Shown here piece by piece: positions 30,781 through 31,104 of a stretch of 31,104 nucleotides of DNA. This DNA is from PALSA-505 sp035308365 (GTDB lineage Bacteria; Actinomycetota; Actinomycetes; Streptosporangiales; Streptosporangiaceae). The stretch spans positions 1 through 31,104 of the forward strand of contig DATGGU010000056.1 in NCBI GenBank assembly GCA_035308365.1. Direction: 5' to 3'. Under the pieces are notes generated by a model. It was not told the origin of the DNA, made no database searches, and saw only the letters and a program-made list of their open reading frames with translations. The position numbers and the translations under genes are program-made. The stretch's first letter is position 1; every line of letters begins with the position of its first letter.

Positions 30781-31104
30781 ATGAACGAGACGACGGGTGA
30801 GCGCCGCCCCATCGGGGTGTTCCTGCTCGATGACCACGAGATCGTCCGGCGCGGGGTCAGGGATCTGCTGGAGGCCGAGCCAGACATCAAGGTGGTGGGG
30901 GAGGCCGGGACCGCCGCGTCGGCGCTGGCCAGGATCCCGGCGCTGCGCCCCGATGTGGCCATTCTCGACGTCCGGCTGCCCGACGGCGACGGCGTGAGCG
31001 TCTGCCGGGACATCCGTTCGTCAATGCCGGAGGTCGCCTGCCTGATGCTCACCTCGTTCGGCGACGACGCGGCGCTGTTCAACGCGATCATGGCCGGGGC
31101 GGCC
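30781..31104 (+). CDS. devR: DevR/DosR-like NarL-family response regulator (5' part)
   Basis: The first 108 residues are inside the window; the 3' end, including the expected LuxR-type DNA-binding domain, is cut off. The receiver domain has the acidic pair D17-D18 in VFLLDDHEIVRRGVRDLLEA, the phospho-accepting D63 in DVAILDVRLPDGDGVSVCRD and T91 in CLMLTSFGDDA. The residues around the phosphorylation site (DVRLPDGDG) and the LTSF segment are those of mycobacterial DevR/DosR (DVRLPDGNG, LTSY). It would be activated by a heme-based DevS/DosT-type kinase, not visible here. The perfect box in front suggests autoregulation. The alternative is another NarL-type regulator; the box supports DevR. Confidence 0.85.
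   Translation, partial: MNETTGERRPIGVFLLDDHEIVRRGVRDLLEAEPDIKVVGEAGTAASALARIPALRPDVAILDVRLPDGDGVSVCRDIRSSMPEVACLMLTSFGDDAALFNAIMAGAA

Overview
The window is high-GC, actinobacterial chromosomal DNA. Third codon positions are strongly G/C, GTG starts occur, and the gene families (DUF1918, Acg-type nitroreductase, DevR-like regulator, MmyB-type XRE regulator, actinobacterial secreted repeat proteins) are typical of filamentous or soil Actinobacteria. No rRNA, tRNA, CRISPR array or intact mobile element was seen. Genus-level placement is not possible from the sequence alone.

Left part (1-14.4 kb) is a mixed accessory region. It holds the tail of an SPFH/slipin protein, a PIN-toxin remnant, a large SWIM-SNF2 helicase, a MocR-type regulator next to a PNPOx-like flavoprotein, an XRE/MmyB regulator, a secreted phosphoesterase with an orphan terminator in its leader, an ECF sigma factor overlapping a membrane protein with six 12-residue repeats, a family 2 glycosyltransferase, an orphan N-terminal stub of an APC permease, a GT-C membrane glycosyltransferase, and an ArsR regulator overlapping a broken SRPBCC gene.

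Right part (14.5-31.1 kb) looks like a coherent low-oxygen or energy-stress island. It encodes carbamate kinase (with a leftover arginine deiminase tail upstream), a di-heme cytochrome b coupled to phosphoketolase, a DUF1918 protein coupled to a GNAT/acyl-CoA-synthetase-like fusion, acetate kinase, a secreted polysaccharide deacetylase, an Acg-like nitroreductase divergent from an SRPBCC-like gene, a [NiFe]-hydrogenase remnant, GAPDH, a universal stress protein, a two-TM protein, and the start of a DevR/DosR-like response regulator cut by the window end.

The unifying signal is a recurring 14-bp near-palindrome, best form GGGACTTTGGTCCC. It lies upstream of the cytochrome b-phosphoketolase operon, acetate kinase/DUF1918 (two copies), the deacetylase, the nitroreductase/SRPBCC pair, GAPDH and the devR-like gene itself. 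It closely resembles the published mycobacterial DosR box (core GGGACTWWAGTCCC). I infer a self-regulated DevR-type regulon that routes sugar phosphates through phosphoketolase to acetyl phosphate and ATP (acetate kinase), with GAPDH for the glyceraldehyde-3-phosphate branch and a possible acetyl-CoA/acetylation sensor. Several decayed genes (hydrogenase, arginine deiminase) suggest that a once larger anaerobic gene set has been pruned.
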